A stretch of 64,000 nt of DNA from Flavobacterium eburneipallidum. GTDB lineage: Bacteria; Bacteroidota; Bacteroidia; Flavobacteriales; Flavobacteriaceae. The stretch is from assembly GCF_027111355.2 (NCBI RefSeq), contig NZ_CP114291.2:1-64000 (forward strand). The letters run 5' to 3'. Of this stretch, positions 61,830-64,000 are shown one piece after another (position 1 is the first letter of the stretch; the number at the start of each line of letters is the position of its first letter). The position numbers and the translations under genes are program-made. Under the pieces are notes generated by a model. It worked only from the letters and a program-made list of their open reading frames with translations, was not told the DNA's origin and made no database searches.

Positions 61830-62123
61830 ATGAGAATAGTAACTTTTACCAAAATTAAAGACTTTACAGAAAAACATTCCAGTTCGGATGTTGCTTTGAG
61901 AGATTGGTATTTTAAAACCAAAAGAAGTGAATGGAATACTTTAATGGATATTAAACAAACTTTCAACTCTGTTGATTACATTGGCAATAATCGATATGTT
62001 TTCAACATCAAAGGCAATGATTATCGACTTGTTGCCATTATTATTTTTGCTTCCAGCAAAGTATATATTCGGTTTATTGGAACCCATGCAGAATATGACA
62101 AAATAGACTGTTCAAACATTTAG
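61830..62123 (+). CDS. higB: HigB-type toxin
   Basis: 97 residues, RelE-like HigB family (toxin gene first). The N-terminal MRIVTFTKIKDFTEKHSSSDVALRDWYFKTKRSEWNTLMDIKQTF, then NRYVFNIKGNDYRLVAIIIFASSKVYIRFIGTHAEYDKID, matches the HigB fold, with a terminal IGTHAEYDK that is typical. It cleaves ribosome-bound mRNA. The antitoxin follows after five bases. Confidence 0.9.
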   Translation: MRIVTFTKIKDFTEKHSSSDVALRDWYFKTKRSEWNTLMDIKQTFNSVDYIGNNRYVFNIKGNDYRLVAIIIFASSKVYIRFIGTHAEYDKIDCSNI

Positions 62124-62128
62124 AAACT

Positions 62129-62494
62129 ATGAGAACAATAGAAACAAAAAAAGAATACACCGCTATAATCAACCGTATCGAGGAATTATTAATCCTCGTA
62201 GATAACACCACGCCTACTACCGATAAAAACTTCATCGAATTGGATTTGCTTTCTGACTTAGTTGCTGATTATGAAGAAGTAAGCGACCCCATAAAAGCGC
62301 CAACACTTGTAGAAGCTATGAAATTGCGTATGTATGAACGAGGTTTAAATCAAAAACGGCTGTCGGAATTACTAGGTGTTAGCACTTCAAGAGTCAGTGA
62401 ATATTTAACTGGCAAAAGTGAACCGCCGCTAAAAATAGCAAGAGAAATTAGCCAAAAACTAGATATTGACCCTATGATTGTTTTGGGTATTTGA
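62129..62494 (+). CDS. higA: HigA-type antitoxin (XRE HTH)
   Basis: 121 residues. The N-terminal 70 residues are acidic helices with IEELLILVDNTTPTTDK; the C-terminal part is an XRE helix-turn-helix (about 75-121, LNQKRLSELLGVSTSRVSEYLTGKSEPPLKIAREISQKLDID). It should bind HigB and autorepress the promoter. A terminator follows 17 bases after the stop. Confidence 0.9.
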   Translation: MRTIETKKEYTAIINRIEELLILVDNTTPTTDKNFIELDLLSDLVADYEEVSDPIKAPTLVEAMKLRMYERGLNQKRLSELLGVSTSRVSEYLTGKSEPPLKIAREISQKLDIDPMIVLGI

Positions 62495-62511
62495 TTTAAA
62501 GATCTCTATGC

Positions 62512-62546
62512 AAAAAACTACAACCCTAAAAAAGTTGTAGTTTTTT
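62512..62546. terminator. bidirectional terminator after higA
   Basis: 13-bp stem (AAAAAACTACAAC at 62512-62524 with GTTGTAGTTTTTT at 62534-62546), 9-base loop. Confidence 0.9.
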
Positions 62547-62600
62547 GTTTGCTCAACTTTATGTGAACATAATGTAATTATACCTAATCATAAGTGGAAA

Positions 62601-62909
62601 TTAATTCATATTCGATCGATTGGGTCTTTTCTGCGAATTAAAAATTTCGTTGAATAAGTTATTACAATCTGTTTGAACATTAATATCTAAATCATTATCC
62701 TTCGTAAAACCGAAAGTTACACCATCTGAATTAGTAATTATAAGATAATGATTATGTAATCGATCGTTTTTATCGAAACTAATCTTTGACACGCGATTTT
62801 CAAAATATTTAGAATTTTTCTGCTCAATATTAAGAAGTTCTGCTTTAAATTGATCTAATTTATGAGCTGCTTCATTACCAAAGAACAGCTCGTTCAAATT
62901 TTCTTTCAT
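62601..62909 (-). CDS. hypothetical protein
   Basis: 102 residues, family not recognised. A helical N-terminus (NEAAHKLDQFKAELLNIEQKNSKYFENRV) is followed by three beta-strand-like stretches (HNHYLIITNSDGVTFGFT) and a basic Asn/Arg-rich tail. No signal peptide. A TATATTTG match lies 29 bases upstream on the minus strand (62945-62938). It has no operon partner. Confidence 0.6.
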   Translation of the reverse strand: MKENLNELFFGNEAAHKLDQFKAELLNIEQKNSKYFENRVSKISFDKNDRLHNHYLIITNSDGVTFGFTKDNDLDINVQTDCNNLFNEIFNSQKRPNRSNMN

Positions 62910-62937
62910 TACGTTATATTTAAATAATTAATAATAA

Positions 62938-62945
62938 CAAATATA
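62938..62945 (-). promoter_or_regulatory. possible -7 element of the hypothetical gene at 62601
   Basis: TATATTTG on the minus strand matches the consensus, without a well-spaced -33. Confidence 0.4.
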
Positions 62946-63446
62946 GAAAATTACAATCAAAAAAAAATAATTCATAGTTTTTACTTATAAACATTTTATT
63001 AACTATTTGCAACAGTAATTAAAAAGCTTGTATGAAACTAATTCATGAAAACACCAAACCATTAACTCTTCTTAAAAACCGACAGTTCGGATATATTAAA
63101 TATTGCTTCTATGGTTAGCACAGAATTAAATTCTATACTACTCCAAAAGACGCCAAAACAAATCTGAAGAAATTACTTTCGTATAATAAACTAAATCCTA
63201 AAAAATTAAAAACAACCAAAACCCCTCAATAATTCGAAATTATTTACAAAATAATACAACGCACCATTTTATAACAATAAACTAAAGAACTAAATGATTT
63301 GTTTTGAAAAAAATGTCTATTTTTGGCACTGTTTTTTTTGCATCAAATTTTGTGATGCAATACAATCACAATCAATTAGCTACCAAATAAAATTCACTAC
63401 ACTATAATCACACTTTACAAGCATACTTAATTTTTACACTTTAAAC
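62946..63446. other. AT-rich intergenic region with one interrupted short frame
   Basis: 500 bases with no intact gene seen. A 66-codon frame from ATG 63032 to TAA 63230 is broken by an in-frame TAG at 63116. Its second half is Lys-rich (KFYTTPKDAKTNLKKLL). It may be a decayed small gene. The last 150 bases probably hold the transketolase promoter; TATTTTG at 63319-63325 is a near-match to the -7 element. Confidence 0.4.
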
Positions 63447-64000
63447 ATGAATCAAAAAATTGACAATTTAGCCGCAGATAACATAAGAGCATTAGCCATT
63501 TCGATGGTAGAAAAGGCAAATTCAGGACATCCTGGAGGCGCTATGGGAGGTGCTGATTTCTTGCACATTCTATACACCGAATATTTGAATTTTGACCCAA
63601 CTGAAATGGATTGGCCATTTAGAGATCGTTTCTTTATGGATGCGGGTCACTTATCGGCTTTGATGTATGCGCAATACAATTTATTAGGAAATTATAAAAA
63701 AGAAGATCTTCAAAGTTTCAGACAATGGGGTTCAATCACGCCAGGCCACCCTGAAGTAGATGTGTTAAGAGGAATCGAAAACACTTCTGGACCATTAGGA
63801 CAAGGTCACGCTATGGGAGCTGGAGCTGCTATTGCTGCGAAATTCCTTGACGCTAGATTCAACGGTCTTTTCGAACACAAAATCTACGGTTTTATCACGG
63901 ATGGTGGTGTTCAGGAAGAAATCTCTCAAGGTGTGGGTCGTATTGCAGGACATTTAGGTTTGAACAACTTTATCATGTTTTATGATTCGAATGATGTGCA
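63447..64000 (+). CDS. transketolase, N-terminal part (runs off the window)
   Basis: The first 184 codons are present. The ThDP-binding N-terminus is clear: ANSGHPGGAMGGADFLH, MDAGHLSALMYAQYNLLG, GPLGQGHAMGAGAAIAAK and the ThDP-binding ITDGGVQEEISQGVGRIAGHLGL. It transfers two-carbon units in the pentose phosphate pathway, where it would receive xylulose-5-phosphate from xylAB. Whether it is a full-length enzyme (about 680 residues) or a separate N-terminal subunit cannot be seen. Confidence 0.93.
   Translation, partial: MNQKIDNLAADNIRALAISMVEKANSGHPGGAMGGADFLHILYTEYLNFDPTEMDWPFRDRFFMDAGHLSALMYAQYNLLGNYKKEDLQSFRQWGSITPGHPEVDVLRGIENTSGPLGQGHAMGAGAAIAAKFLDARFNGLFEHKIYGFITDGGVQEEISQGVGRIAGHLGLNNFIMFYDSNDV

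Noticed and set aside
1-64000. CRISPR arrays, ribosomal RNA, intact transposases or phage genes
   Set aside because: No regularly spaced repeats, rRNA segments, or transposase/integrase motifs were seen.

Overview
The window looks like chromosomal DNA of a Flavobacterium-like member of the Bacteroidota. The DNA is AT-rich and starts are rarely preceded by a Shine-Dalgarno sequence. Several genes have promoters of the -33 TTTG / -7 TAnnTTTG type, and there are SusC/SusD pairs, flavobacterial HMG-CoA reductase and GYDIA-type GHMP kinase genes, and a purH-mreBCD-mrdA-rodA cluster. No ribosomal RNA, CRISPR array, intact insertion sequence or prophage is visible.

Layout. 1-3.9 kb: two tandem POT-family peptide transporters and an exported thioredoxin-like protein. 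3.9-8.4 kb, minus strand: comEC, lpxB, a small membrane protein and surE. 8.6-11.7 kb: a Tsp/Prc protease and an exported DNA/RNA endonuclease whose 5' end contains a strong terminator hairpin. 11.9-15.3 kb: a small accessory patch with a complete RelE/ParE-type toxin-antitoxin pair, two exported proteins of unknown function, and an antitoxin followed by only a 23-residue stump of its toxin. 15.4-22.6 kb, minus strand: the rod-shape cluster rodA-mrdA-mreD-mreC-mreB and purH. 22.7-26.7 kb: an ABC-type permease and two mevalonate-pathway genes, separated by palindromic intergenic repeats. 26.8-33.1 kb, minus strand: envelope genes (PpiD-like foldase, CNNM/CorC protein, LptC, an outer-membrane barrel) and coaX. 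A tRNA-Phe gene follows.

33.5-61.8 kb is a carbohydrate region. A xylose module (GntR-type regulator, xylB, xylA, sodium/sugar symporter) and a galactose module (galK, galT, a paralogous symporter, and a divergent paralogous GntR-type regulator) flank a LacI regulator and a seven-gene minus-strand unit of about 15.3 kb. That unit reads fasciclin(4 domains)-SusC-SusD-fasciclin-fasciclin-SusC-SusD. It has no glycoside hydrolase, lyase or SusE/F-like gene; all three accessory proteins are fasciclin lipoproteins, two of them with an extra C-terminal beta-rich domain. This is the most interesting feature of the window: it looks like a TonB-dependent glycan-uptake locus in which fasciclin proteins take the place of the usual surface glycan-binding proteins. 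Upstream of it lies a C-terminal remnant of a sialate O-acetylesterase, suggesting an enzyme gene has been lost there.

61.8-64 kb: a HigB/HigA toxin-antitoxin pair, a small hypothetical gene, a mostly empty 0.5 kb gap and the 5' part of a transketolase gene that runs off the window. Transketolase, xylA and xylB together would take xylose into the pentose phosphate pathway.
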